This document shows positions 7,822 through 16,696 of a DNA stretch of 23,149 nucleotides, piece after piece. Numbering within the stretch: position 1 is the first letter of the stretch; every line of letters starts with the position of its first letter. The position numbers and the translations under genes are program-made. The DNA comes from JACJXF01 sp964349045 (GTDB lineage Bacteria; Bacteroidota; Bacteroidia; Bacteroidales; GCA-2748055). Under the pieces are notes generated by a model. The model was not told the origin of the DNA and ran no database searches. It was given only the letters and a program-made list of their open reading frames with translations. Location of the stretch: assembly GCA_964349045.1 (NCBI GenBank), contig CAYGFI010000070.1:1-23149 (forward strand), in the 5' to 3' direction.

Positions 7822-10494
7822 ATGAAAAAATTATCAAACTTAAAGATATTCTTATTTATTGCGCTGATTTTTATCATATCCCACAGTTTATATGCTCAGC
7901 AAAATGAAGAGTATGATATGTATTACATCGATGGCTATCATGGAGGATGGGAGATGTGTGGGGACTGTAAAAAAAGTTGGTTAAGAGCACTTTTCACTGA
8001 ATTGGATGAATTCCCGGAGTGGAAAGTTTCTCTTGAAGTTGAATCGGAGACTTATGAATTATATAAATCATATGATCCGCTTTCTTATGAAAGATTGTAT
8101 AAACACCTGCAAGACACCTCTTCATCCGCAAGAATAGAGATATGGGCTAATAGTTACAACCAGCCTTATTGCTGGACAATTGACGGTGAAAGCAATATAC
8201 GTAATCTCATCATGGGAAAGGAACGTGTTCAAGAGCTTTTCCCCGGAGTAAAGGCAGTGTCTTATGCTGTACAGGAGCCCTGTTTTACAAGCGCCTTGCC
8301 TCAAATATTAAATCAGTTGGGGTTCAGGCAAGCTTGTATGATGGATGCCGGAACGTTATGGACAGGTTATCAGTCCGGAATAGATAAAGAAGTAGTGCTA
8401 TGGGAAGGACCGGATGGTAGCACAATTCCTTGTGTTCCTTCATATGGTAGTGAGAAACACATCAATAGCGGTATCACCGAAGCATTATTTGACACTCCTG
8501 AATATGTGAAAAAGTATAAGGATTTAGGAATAGATCATGTGCTTGGAAAATGGATCCAGGATGTTGGAATGACAGTTCATCCTCACCTCTACGCCTGGAA
8601 TATGAGTCATAATTCACGATTTACACCTCGTACATTGCAAACAAATCTCAAACATGTAACCTTGAAAGAGTTTTTTAATGATGTGTTACCAGAACCAGAG
8701 TATCATTTTAAGTTTACGCAGGAAAATATACATCCTAGTTCACCATGGGGTTCGCAAGTAATCGATAATTTAAGTGCATGGATTAGGGAAAATGAAAAGA
8801 ATCTGCTTATGGCAGAGAAACTCAGCACCATGGCCTCGGTTTTGGCAGGTAAACCCCTTTTTGAGAATGATATGGTTGATGCCTGGAAAAGTGCTACGAT
8901 TGCTCAGCATCATGATGCTTATGTATGTGCCAGACCCACCCAATCTCGAGCTTTTTCACTTCCTGAAGAAGATAGAATGGCTGGTGGATGGTATTGGAAA
9001 GCTGGCGCGGCATCATGGAATTCCGACAGGAAAAGTAAAACTGTACAAATGCGTGCAAAAATGTTAATATCTCAAACAGGGCAACATATGAAGGGAAGTG
9101 AGCAGGAAGTTACCGTTTTTAATACCCTTGCGTGGCCCCGACAAGAAATTGTATCATTGGACGTGCCTGTCGACAGAAATACATTTGATATAATCGTTAC
9201 AGATATGGATGGGAATGAAGTACCTTCTCAGTTTAACATGAGAGGAGATTACTATTATGATGGGAGCCTAAGGGAAGTAGAATTGATCTTTGAAGCAAAA
9301 GTTCCCTCAATGGGATATAGTAACTATAAAATCATTTCTCTCCAGAAGGAAAGTAAACGAAAAAATCTATTCTCAGTTATTCAAGACGATGAGAATTTCT
9401 TGCAGATTGAAAATGAAATCTATCGGATTCGTTTCAATAGAAAAAGAGGAGGTACAATAGAAAGTTTTTATTCTAAAAAGCTAAAAAAGGAGTTTTGTGA
9501 TGACTCCCTGGAGGGATATAATTATTTTAAAGGTTATTTTACTAAAGAGTCAAAATGGAGGTCAAGTGCAGATTCCTTGTCAGAGATATCTTTATTAGAA
9601 AACGGGCCTGTACGTGCTAAGATATTAGTAACTGGTAAAATTGCAGATACCCATTTTAATACTTTTTACACTTTTTTTATAGACAATCCAAGAGTGGATG
9701 TTAGTGCCAATTTTAATTTTCCTGAAAAGACCTTTATTGGAGCGCCTAAAGAGGAAGAGTTTAGCAGGGAATTAGTAAAAAAACCTATGTATAATGAGAA
9801 AATGAAGTTGCAGGCTTTTCTACCTGTTGATTTATCTGACGGAAAAATCTTTAAAGATGCTGCCTTTGATATCTATCAGAGTACATTAAAAGATACTCAC
9901 TATGAAACCAGTGACGACCGCAAAATGAATCTATTACTTCATTGGGCTGATATATACTCCGCCAGCGAAAATGTAGGTATGAGTGTTTTTACCGATAAGC
10001 TCACGGCTTATTCTTACGGACCGGATTATCCGTTTACTTTAACGGTTGCATATGGTGGATTTACCGGGTACTATACTGGCACAGTCTACCTTGAAGGAGA
10101 CAAAACTGTCCGATATTCATTCTATCCACACCAGGGAAATTGTTATGATGCTGGTATCTGGGAGAGGTCAAGGGAGGTAAATGAGCCTCTCACTTCCCAA
10201 CTTCACTTACCTAATTCCAGCATGAAAAGTAGTTATTCTTTTTTGGAATTTGAAGGGGATGCTCCTGATGTGACTGCCATGTATGTTAAAGATGATGATG
10301 TACTGGTTCGTTTCTTTAATCCTTACGATGAGACAAAGAAATATACACTTAAATGTGACATCCCTGCAAAAGAGGTTGATGAAGTATCACCTGATGGATC
10401 GGATAAATTTAATGACCTGAGGGGTATTGAAAATATTAATTTTAGTTTACATGGTAAAGGGATCAAGACCTTTAAGTTTTCGAAAGTATTTTAA
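7822..10494 (+). CDS. Exported GH38-like protein B (divergent active site)
   Basis: An 890-residue protein starting 24 bp after the previous stop, with a signal peptide ending near SLYAQQ (about residue 25). Residues 30-370 have a GH38-like layout: a first strand ending in DGYHGGWEMC, IDGESNIRNLIMGKERV, the VQEPCFTSALPQILNQLGF segment, and AQHHDAY (H363/H364/D365), close to the canonical QHHDA motif. From about 525 the GH38C-type beta-sandwich follows (IENEIYRIRFNRKRGGTIESF, LLENGPVRAKILVTGK). It lacks the extra C-terminal binding modules of its two neighbours and is only distantly similar to them. Like them it lacks the Asp of the metal-binding HxD (H40-G-G) and has Gln151-Glu152 where GH38 enzymes have the catalytic Asp. 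Periplasmic location is expected. An unproven glycosidase; specificity cannot be assigned. Confidence 0.7.
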   Translation: MKKLSNLKIFLFIALIFIISHSLYAQQNEEYDMYYIDGYHGGWEMCGDCKKSWLRALFTELDEFPEWKVSLEVESETYELYKSYDPLSYERLYKHLQDTSSSARIEIWANSYNQPYCWTIDGESNIRNLIMGKERVQELFPGVKAVSYAVQEPCFTSALPQILNQLGFRQACMMDAGTLWTGYQSGIDKEVVLWEGPDGSTIPCVPSYGSEKHINSGITEALFDTPEYVKKYKDLGIDHVLGKWIQDVGMTVHPHLYAWNMSHNSRFTPRTLQTNLKHVTLKEFFNDVLPEPEYHFKFTQENIHPSSPWGSQVIDNLSAWIRENEKNLLMAEKLSTMASVLAGKPLFENDMVDAWKSATIAQHHDAYVCARPTQSRAFSLPEEDRMAGGWYWKAGAASWNSDRKSKTVQMRAKMLISQTGQHMKGSEQEVTVFNTLAWPRQEIVSLDVPVDRNTFDIIVTDMDGNEVPSQFNMRGDYYYDGSLREVELIFEAKVPSMGYSNYKIISLQKESKRKNLFSVIQDDENFLQIENEIYRIRFNRKRGGTIESFYSKKLKKEFCDDSLEGYNYFKGYFTKESKWRSSADSLSEISLLENGPVRAKILVTGKIADTHFNTFYTFFIDNPRVDVSANFNFPEKTFIGAPKEEEFSRELVKKPMYNEKMKLQAFLPVDLSDGKIFKDAAFDIYQSTLKDTHYETSDDRKMNLLLHWADIYSASENVGMSVFTDKLTAYSYGPDYPFTLTVAYGGFTGYYTGTVYLEGDKTVRYSFYPHQGNCYDAGIWERSREVNEPLTSQLHLPNSSMKSSYSFLEFEGDAPDVTAMYVKDDDVLVRFFNPYDETKKYTLKCDIPAKEVDEVSPDGSDKFNDLRGIENINFSLHGKGIKTFKFSKVF

Positions 10495-10515
10495 TTAAAA
10501 GAATTTCTCGATGCT

Positions 10516-10534
10516 CTGCCTCAGGGAGGTGCAG
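10516..10534 (+). repeat. Bulged GC-rich hairpin between GH38-like genes B and A'
   Basis: CTGC (10516-10519) plus CTC (10520-10522) pair with GAG (10526-10528) and GCAG (10531-10534) around an AGG loop with a two-base bulge. It begins 22 bases after the stop of gene B in the only wide gap (142 bp) of the operon. A short T/A stretch follows, but no T-run, so it is a weak terminator or processing-site candidate at best. Confidence 0.3.
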
Positions 10535-10636
10535 TTAAAATAATGAGAAAGGAATATTTAGTAAATTATGATAAGAATCGACTAGAGTTGGCTACCCGCT
10601 TTAACCAGCACACTTTCGTTAACCAAATATCGAAAA

Positions 10637-13600
10637 ATGAAGAATATATTTATTCCAGTAGTCTGTTTCTGCTTGTTATTCCCAGGAGCCAAAGCTCAAG
10701 AGAAAAAACAGATATTAATCAGTAATAGTCATGGTTACGAGATTGCTCTGGGCTGGTGGGGCTGGTCGGGAGGAAGTAGCAATGTTGCTGATAAAATAAA
10801 AGGTGCTGCTGAAGAGGTACTGGCTGACCCATCAAAAAATCATGGTTTTGAATATGACGGTGTCACATGGCAGGCACTGGATAAGTACTATCCACTGATG
10901 TCAGATAAAGTACGAATGGCTGTGAAAAACAGAAATATTGAGATTGTTGGAGGAACGTTTGCACAACAACTCTCTTATATGGTCAATACAGAGTCGAATA
11001 TCAGGCAGATGTTGTATGGAACAAAATCAATTTACGAAACAGTTGGACAAAATGTAAAGTCATATAGTTATCAGGAGTTTACAATGTGTCCTCAGTTGCC
11101 TTATATGCTGCATGGTGTGGGAATTGAAAACTCACTCTATGAAAATCATCTCGGTATATGTGGGCGTCTTAAAAACAACTTTAGAGGGAGTGGGATTTGG
11201 GAGTCAAACGACGGATCTACAATAAAAGTTATTTCAAACGATCCTTATTTAATGACTGAGTGGCACGATGCAGTACATCTTGTAGCAGCACCATTTACAC
11301 TTGAGAAATACTTTGAGACGCTGGATTTTTCTAATATAAAACTTTTTAATCCCAACGAAGAGGATTTTTATTTTGATGCAGGTGGCTATACATCAGCATA
11401 TGGTAACCTAGCCTCTGTTTACAACTGCCTGAGTGAGAACAAACTATTGTTAGCAGAACGTTTTGCGACTCTTAGTTATATTGAGGGTGGCAATGACTTT
11501 TCATTACAACTTGATGCTGCCTGGAAAGCATTGTTGGCTTCGCAAAATCACGACATCATGTATTGTGGAAGTGAAGCGTATGGAGTAGAGATTGGAAGCT
11601 CAAACTACGAAAGTGGGCGCTATCTTAGAAATGCAAGCTCATTTATTTCCCAGGAAATAATGAATGCATCACTGGAATATATAAGTGAAAAAGCAAATAC
11701 CAACTTTAAAGAAAAGGGTAAGGCTCTGGTTGTTTTTAATCCACTGGCCTCTATCAACAGCAATGTGTCAGAGAAAGAGGTTAATTTCAATAAAGGAGAA
11801 GTTTTTAATCTGAATGTAGAGTACAATGGTCAAAATGTTCCTTTCCAACTCTATAATGCAGAGAAATATAATGATGGTTCATTGAAAAAAGCAAATTTGG
11901 TAATCTGGGCCAAGGAGCTACCGGCTCTTGGGTACAGAGTTTATCAAATCAAATATGTTGATCAAGTCGTAAATCAGGAATATTCTTTTAAAAACAGTGA
12001 AAAAGAAGTTGAGAACAACTACTTCCGTATGAGTCTTGATAAAGGTGGAAGAGTTGTAGGAATATATGATAAACAACTTAATCAGCTTATCCTTGGTTCT
12101 GATGAAAGTTTTGAGCCTAACACGACTTATGACAGAACTTTAGCATATTGTTTTAGAAACACTTTTGGAGTATTAGATTACTATAAAGCCAATGGCTGGG
12201 AAATTATTGAAAAAGGAGCGGTTCGTTCTGTTGTATGTTCTAAATGGGAATCGAAAAACGCAAATATTAGGATTTATCACACATTTTATGAAAAACTAGA
12301 CAGAATTGACCTAAGTATTGAATATGAGTCAAAAAACAAAAATGGCGATCTGATGGATATCTCTGAAGGAGAGAAAAAAGAAGCCCTATGGTTTGATTTT
12401 CATCCTACATTCGAAGGAAAAACACGCTGTAACACTATAGCAGACTTTCTTGAAGCAGACAGAGACTATTATTACTCTAACTCATGGTTAGATCACAAGG
12501 GAAATGACAAGTCATTTCTGCTCATGCACAAAGGTATTCATGCCTGGCATACCGGATTTACATCTCAAATTCCACGTGATAAGCGAGAGTGGAGCATTTC
12601 TGCGGAATTGGTAATCACACTCAATGAATGGGTGCCGGGAATGTTACGTTTTAATCAGAAGTTTTCGAATGAAGGACCTTTGCATCACAACTTTTCAATA
12701 GTAAGTGGAAAAGGACGTGATTTGTATGAAAATGAAAGAGAAGTTGCGAATTACTACTTCACACCTCCTGCTGTTGTTGTAGAAAAGCACAAAGGGGAAG
12801 CAACAGAAAAAACTTATGTATCCCTACAGGGAAAAGTATTAATGAGTGCTCTCACTTTTGATGTGGCATCGGGTAAAGAACCTGTACTTCGCTTGTGGAA
12901 TCCTAACAAATCTGATATATATGCTAAGATATCCTACGGGTTTAATGTCAATAATTCCGAAGAAATTAGAATAGATGGTACTCCTGCTGAAAATATAAAG
13001 TCAGGGGAAAGTCTCTCTCTCAGACCTGTATCATTAAAAACAATAAAATTGAATATTGACAGAAAAGCAACAAAAGATAACAGATGGGAATTGATATCGT
13101 CAGCAATTCCTTATAAAAAATATGGTGACACATATACATTTGATGCACCCATGGAAGCATACAGGTTTAGTCACCATTATGTAAAATTCCGGGATGAAAA
13201 AGGGAATATATACATGCAGACAGATCCGTATGATGAACTTGAATTCACCTGTAAAGAAGGTAAAGTTGTAGATAACCACAAGTATTGGGAAGGTAACGTC
13301 TTTGTTCCAAAATCATTTAAAGGAAAACCAATCAGATTTATTGCTAAATGGTATAGCACCAAAGGATATGGATTTGGGACATGTATATTGACAGATGACT
13401 ATACCAACAGAGCGGACGAACCGGTTATTCTGTTCGTAAATGGCAAAGAGGTTACTTCATATGATGGTGACGTGACTGATTATATTGAGTTTGACAAAGA
13501 GAATACTATTACAATAAAAGTTCTTTACGAAAAAGTACCTCTTGAGTTATTAATGAAAAGACCAAGTGTGATGGAGTATGGGATACAAAATAATGCCGGT

Positions 13601-14071
13601 ATGTTTGAGACTCTGGTTAATACTAAATTGCGTATAGGAAGGCAATTTACACCACAAAACATTATTAAAGAGAGTGATGTGAAAATGGTTAACAGTGATT
13701 TTGCATCAGGATTGTCAGGCTGGAAATATGAAGGAAATGTTGCCAAATATAATGAGGGTATTAACAACATTATTAGGATGAATGGGAAAGCTAGCTTAGA
13801 ACAAACTATTTCTGTTAAATCAGGGAACTACTATTTTATGATTGATTCAAAAATTATTTCCGGAGATTATACCATCACAGCTTCTACATCCGGAGGGAAG
13901 GTATTTAAAAACAAAGTAGAAGAGAATGATAAATGGCAATGCAATAGAGTGAAATTTGTTGTTCCGGAGGGGATTAAAACAGCAAAGATAGTTATAGAAT
14001 CTTCCAATGGAGAAATTTTATTTGATGATGTAAATATCATTGCAAATAAGGTAGCTAAGGAGTTTTACTAA
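10637..14071 (+). CDS. Exported GH38-like multidomain protein A' (paralogue of A)
   Basis: This 1144-residue protein starts with a signal peptide (MKNIFIPVVCFCLLFPGAKA, cleavage near residue 20). It matches the protein at 4282-7797 along its whole length; by eye about half or more of the residues are identical in the catalytic region. Order of parts: GH38-like region (about 25-315; NSHGYEIALGWWGW, VGGTF, TESNIRQMLYGTK, SQNHDI), GH38C-type beta-sandwiches (about 450-810), a sugar-binding-like domain (about 836-1000, VILFVNGKEVTSYDG) and a CBM4/9-like C-terminal module (about 1016-1144) ending, as in A, in ANKVAKEF. The same active-site changes occur: H32 and H305 are kept, the HxD Asp is Tyr34, and Gln146-Glu147 replaces the catalytic Asp. 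The stop is 10 bp before the serine hydrolase start, so they are co-transcribed. Duplicate enzyme with changed linkage or subsite preference is a likely reading. Confidence 0.75.
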   Translation: MKNIFIPVVCFCLLFPGAKAQEKKQILISNSHGYEIALGWWGWSGGSSNVADKIKGAAEEVLADPSKNHGFEYDGVTWQALDKYYPLMSDKVRMAVKNRNIEIVGGTFAQQLSYMVNTESNIRQMLYGTKSIYETVGQNVKSYSYQEFTMCPQLPYMLHGVGIENSLYENHLGICGRLKNNFRGSGIWESNDGSTIKVISNDPYLMTEWHDAVHLVAAPFTLEKYFETLDFSNIKLFNPNEEDFYFDAGGYTSAYGNLASVYNCLSENKLLLAERFATLSYIEGGNDFSLQLDAAWKALLASQNHDIMYCGSEAYGVEIGSSNYESGRYLRNASSFISQEIMNASLEYISEKANTNFKEKGKALVVFNPLASINSNVSEKEVNFNKGEVFNLNVEYNGQNVPFQLYNAEKYNDGSLKKANLVIWAKELPALGYRVYQIKYVDQVVNQEYSFKNSEKEVENNYFRMSLDKGGRVVGIYDKQLNQLILGSDESFEPNTTYDRTLAYCFRNTFGVLDYYKANGWEIIEKGAVRSVVCSKWESKNANIRIYHTFYEKLDRIDLSIEYESKNKNGDLMDISEGEKKEALWFDFHPTFEGKTRCNTIADFLEADRDYYYSNSWLDHKGNDKSFLLMHKGIHAWHTGFTSQIPRDKREWSISAELVITLNEWVPGMLRFNQKFSNEGPLHHNFSIVSGKGRDLYENEREVANYYFTPPAVVVEKHKGEATEKTYVSLQGKVLMSALTFDVASGKEPVLRLWNPNKSDIYAKISYGFNVNNSEEIRIDGTPAENIKSGESLSLRPVSLKTIKLNIDRKATKDNRWELISSAIPYKKYGDTYTFDAPMEAYRFSHHYVKFRDEKGNIYMQTDPYDELEFTCKEGKVVDNHKYWEGNVFVPKSFKGKPIRFIAKWYSTKGYGFGTCILTDDYTNRADEPVILFVNGKEVTSYDGDVTDYIEFDKENTITIKVLYEKVPLELLMKRPSVMEYGIQNNAGMFETLVNTKLRIGRQFTPQNIIKESDVKMVNSDFASGLSGWKYEGNVAKYNEGINNIIRMNGKASLEQTISVKSGNYYFMIDSKIISGDYTITASTSGGKVFKNKVEENDKWQCNRVKFVVPEGIKTAKIVIESSNGEILFDDVNIIANKVAKEFY

Positions 14072-14081
14072 AAAACTGGTT

Positions 14082-15359
14082 ATGATTCAATTTACAAAAA
14101 ATCTTTTATTTTTTTCGTTGTCATGTATTGTACTTCTTTCTTGTGTACAATCCAATCCTATTGCATCTCCTGAGAGTGTGGGGATGTCTTCTGCACGATT
14201 GGCATTGATTGATTCAATGTGTAATACTGCTGTTCAAAATGGAGATATTCCGGGTGCAGTAGTTCTTGTAGCCAGAAAAGGGAAAATCGTTTATGAAAAA
14301 GCATTTGGTTATGCTGATAATAAGATTGGGCGGAAAATGAAAACTGATGACATTTTCCGGATAGCTTCACAAACAAAAGCAATTACGTCCACTGCAGTGA
14401 TGATGCTATGGGAGGAGGGTAAGTTTAGACTAGATGATCCAATCTCAAAATTTATCCCTGAGTTTAAAGATCCGCAGTTGATAAAAAACTTTAATTTGAT
14501 AGATACAACTTATACAACTATTACTGCTAACAGGGAGATTACGATTCGGGATCTCTTAACACATACTTCGGGAATAGGATATGGTGAAGGAGATCGGGAT
14601 AATCGTATAAATAAAATTTATCCTAAAGCTGGGGTGATCGATCTTTTTACAACCAAAGATATAACAATCGGTGAGAGCGTAAGAAGACTGGGTAAACTAC
14701 CTTTATTAAATAATCCAGGTGATGCTTATGTCTATGGAGAAGGACTGGATGTACTAGGATACTTTATTGAAGTAATCTCAGGAATGCCATTTGATCAGTT
14801 TTTAAGGGAACGATTGCTTAATCCGCTAGGTATGGATGATACATGGTTCTATTTACCAGAGGAAAAGGCAAGCAGATTGGTTGCTGTGCAACATTTGGTT
14901 GATGGAAAATGGGAACACTATCCAGTGACATTTTATGATCCTGATTTTCCGATTAAAGGTGCTAAACGCTTCTTCTCAGGTGGTGCTGGTCTATCCTCTA
15001 CAGCAAGAGATTATGCTACTTTTCTGCAGATGTATTTAAATGGCGGAGAGCTAAATGGGGTTCGTATTCTAAGTCGTACAACAGTAAATTTGATTATGAC
15101 TAACCAGCACTCCTTTTTGTGGGAAAACGGTAAACGACACTATGGGCTTGCCTTTGGTGTATTAACAGAGAAAGGAATGAGTGATGGTGGACGAGGAAGT
15201 GCCGGAACTTTCGACTGGGGTGGGTATTTCAATACCCAGTATTTTGCCGATCCTAAAGAACAAATAGTAGGAGTTATTATGAAACAAACACTAGGTGTTA
15301 ATAATGATAATACACAGTGGAAATTTAGGATGTTGGTAGAACAGGCAGTAAATGATTAG
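14082..15359 (+). CDS. Beta-lactamase-fold serine hydrolase, lipoprotein (probable esterase)
   Basis: A 425-residue lipoprotein: the signal ends in a lipobox LLSC with Cys21. The rest is the class C beta-lactamase/penicillin-binding-protein-like fold (PF00144). The catalytic SxxK motif is S96-Q-T-K99. The second motif, usually Tyr-x-Asn, appears as Y218-G-E in YVYGEGLDVLGYFIEVISG, as in family VIII esterases rather than true beta-lactamases. The third motif region is FDWGGYFNTQYFADP, where beta-lactamases have KTG. The mature protein would sit in the periplasm on a membrane anchor. Its position, 10 bp after GH38-like gene A', suggests it removes acyl groups such as acetyl esters from the same glycan, making it a carbohydrate esterase candidate. 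Peptidase or unrelated esterase activity cannot be excluded. Confidence 0.85.
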   Translation: MIQFTKNLLFFSLSCIVLLSCVQSNPIASPESVGMSSARLALIDSMCNTAVQNGDIPGAVVLVARKGKIVYEKAFGYADNKIGRKMKTDDIFRIASQTKAITSTAVMMLWEEGKFRLDDPISKFIPEFKDPQLIKNFNLIDTTYTTITANREITIRDLLTHTSGIGYGEGDRDNRINKIYPKAGVIDLFTTKDITIGESVRRLGKLPLLNNPGDAYVYGEGLDVLGYFIEVISGMPFDQFLRERLLNPLGMDDTWFYLPEEKASRLVAVQHLVDGKWEHYPVTFYDPDFPIKGAKRFFSGGAGLSSTARDYATFLQMYLNGGELNGVRILSRTTVNLIMTNQHSFLWENGKRHYGLAFGVLTEKGMSDGGRGSAGTFDWGGYFNTQYFADPKEQIVGVIMKQTLGVNNDNTQWKFRMLVEQAVND

Positions 15360-15553
15360 TAGATGAACATGTTTGAAATAAACAAGGACAAATTTTAATT
15401 TATAATCTCAGACCTAGTAAAGCAAATTGATGGATGCTTCATGTAAAGTCTATTTTGTGCCAAAATTAAAATGTCATTCATACTTAAAAGCGATATGTTG
15501 TTAAGTTTATCTCTGTGAATATACTTTAATTAATAATTTTAAATATAAGATTT
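15360..15553 (+). other. Intergenic region separating the two gene blocks
   Basis: This 194-bp A/T-rich stretch is the widest gap between supported genes and has no gene-like ORF. It has no strong terminator hairpin. A weak Bacteroidota-type promoter candidate lies at 15427-15457, so the second gene block may have its own transcript. Confidence 0.5.
15427..15457 (+). promoter_or_regulatory. Weak candidate sigma-ABfr promoter
   Basis: ATTG (with TTG at 15427-15429) is followed after 21 bases by TATTTTG (15451-15457). This resembles the Bacteroidota pattern TTTG, 19-21 bases, TAnnTTTG, but with one base missing in the -7 element. The first gene start is about 97 bases downstream, giving a long leader. 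Such matches are frequent in A/T-rich DNA. Confidence 0.25.
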
Positions 15554-16591
15554 ATGAATAAAATAATCATTGCGGCTATCACAATTTCAGTATTTGGATG
15601 TGATCAATCTAATCAGAAAAAGAATACTGCCTATTCTGAAAGTAACCAGGAAGTAAAGAATCCCAGCAAAATTGCAGGTTTCACCAATTATGCTGAAAAT
15701 CCGGTGGTGCTTGCTCCCGGAGTAAAAGGTGAATGGGATGCCGGGGCTCTCGGCTCCATGACAGTTGTAAAAGTAAAGGACACTTTTCACATGTATTACG
15801 AAGCATGGGGTGCTCTTAGTAATGAAGGAACTAATGGAGAATATGAATCACTTCAGATAGGGCACGCCACTTCAAAAGATGGAATAAAATGGGATAAAGA
15901 TCCTGCAAATCCAGTCCTCCCTGTTGGTACTCAAGCTGAGTGGGATGAAGATGGCACCTGGGATCCATTTATTATTTATGAAGATAGCATTTTCAAAATG
16001 TGGTATGGAGGTGGTGTTGGTTCACATTGCGATTGGGGATATGCAACATCCACTGATGGTATTCATTTTGAGAAAAAAGGACAACTCAGTCATCTTGGTA
16101 ATCTGGAAGATATTCATGTCGTTCACAACCAGTTTGATGGTAAATATTATCTTTACTATTGGGACAGAGCTCAGGCAGACTGGAAGGATGTAATGGATGG
16201 ACTACCATCACCGTCAGGGTTGTTTGTTGCCATTTCAGATGATGAAGTGAATTTTGATTTTGAGAAAGCACAAAGATTAAAAGTCGTGGGTCAGGACTGG
16301 CCGGTAAAATACAGTCACATAATACGTGAAAAAGATCAATGGGTGATGTTTTATGGTGAAGCAGTTACACGGGGTAACCCATCAAGTACCGGAATAGCAA
16401 CATCTGCAGATCTTATCAATTGGACAAAAAGAGTTTTCCCAATTATTAAAGGACATGACAGTGAAATAATGAAAATGGGCGAAGAATTATGGTATCTGTA
16501 TTATGCTCCCGATGCCTATTTTGACATGCCCGGTTGCGATATTAGACTGGCAATATTTAAAGGGAAACTATCTGAATTATTTGAAAAATAA
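15554..16591 (+). CDS. Five-bladed beta-propeller glycosidase-like lipoprotein (copy 1)
   Basis: A 345-residue lipoprotein; the short signal ends at VFGC with Cys16. The mature part has repeated blade motifs such as VKDTFHMYYEAWG, IFKMWYGG, KYYLYYWDRA and ATSKDGIKW, typical of the GH43/GH32/GH130-type five-bladed propeller superfamily. Acidic residues in expected strand-end positions are D62 (GEWDAG), D137 (GTWDPF) and E185-D186 (LEDIHVVH), all conserved in the second copy at 19949, which supports a shared catalytic pocket. The exact family cannot be set by eye. It is a periplasmic or surface-anchored enzyme acting on terminal sugars (arabinose, xylose, fructose, galactose or mannose types are all known in this fold). 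It precedes the GH116 gene by 105 bp. Confidence 0.75.
   Translation: MNKIIIAAITISVFGCDQSNQKKNTAYSESNQEVKNPSKIAGFTNYAENPVVLAPGVKGEWDAGALGSMTVVKVKDTFHMYYEAWGALSNEGTNGEYESLQIGHATSKDGIKWDKDPANPVLPVGTQAEWDEDGTWDPFIIYEDSIFKMWYGGGVGSHCDWGYATSTDGIHFEKKGQLSHLGNLEDIHVVHNQFDGKYYLYYWDRAQADWKDVMDGLPSPSGLFVAISDDEVNFDFEKAQRLKVVGQDWPVKYSHIIREKDQWVMFYGEAVTRGNPSSTGIATSADLINWTKRVFPIIKGHDSEIMKMGEELWYLYYAPDAYFDMPGCDIRLAIFKGKLSELFEK
16373..16405 (+). repeat. 33-bp identity tract shared with 20711-20743
   Basis: These 33 bases are identical, including third codon positions, between the two propeller genes although flanking codons differ. The encoded segment includes GNPSSTGIATS. Recent exchange between the copies or strong nucleotide constraint would explain it. 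Confidence 0.85.
16488..16530 (+). repeat. 43-bp identity tract shared with 20826-20868
   Basis: These 43 bases, near the 3' end of the propeller gene, are identical to positions 20826-20868 in the second copy, ending where the two differ by a silent C/T. The encoded peptide includes WYLYYAPDAYFDMPG. Confidence 0.85.
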
Positions 16592-16696
16592 GAATAGAAA
16601 AACTATTGAAGAACCACTGTTTAAGTAAGTTATTGTCAATTCAGAAAAGGCACTCAAACTCATCAAACAATAGATAATCTGAAAACCTAAAAAATC

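Noticed and set aside
10543..10725. Small 60-codon ORF between GH38-like genes B and A'
   Set aside because: It overlaps the start and signal peptide of gene A' in another frame, has no recognisable domain and no clear ribosome site; kept only as a low-interest observation.
14082..15359. Reading the serine hydrolase as an antibiotic-resistance beta-lactamase
   Set aside because: The second and third active-site motifs differ from class C enzymes, it is lipid anchored, and it lies in a glycan operon.
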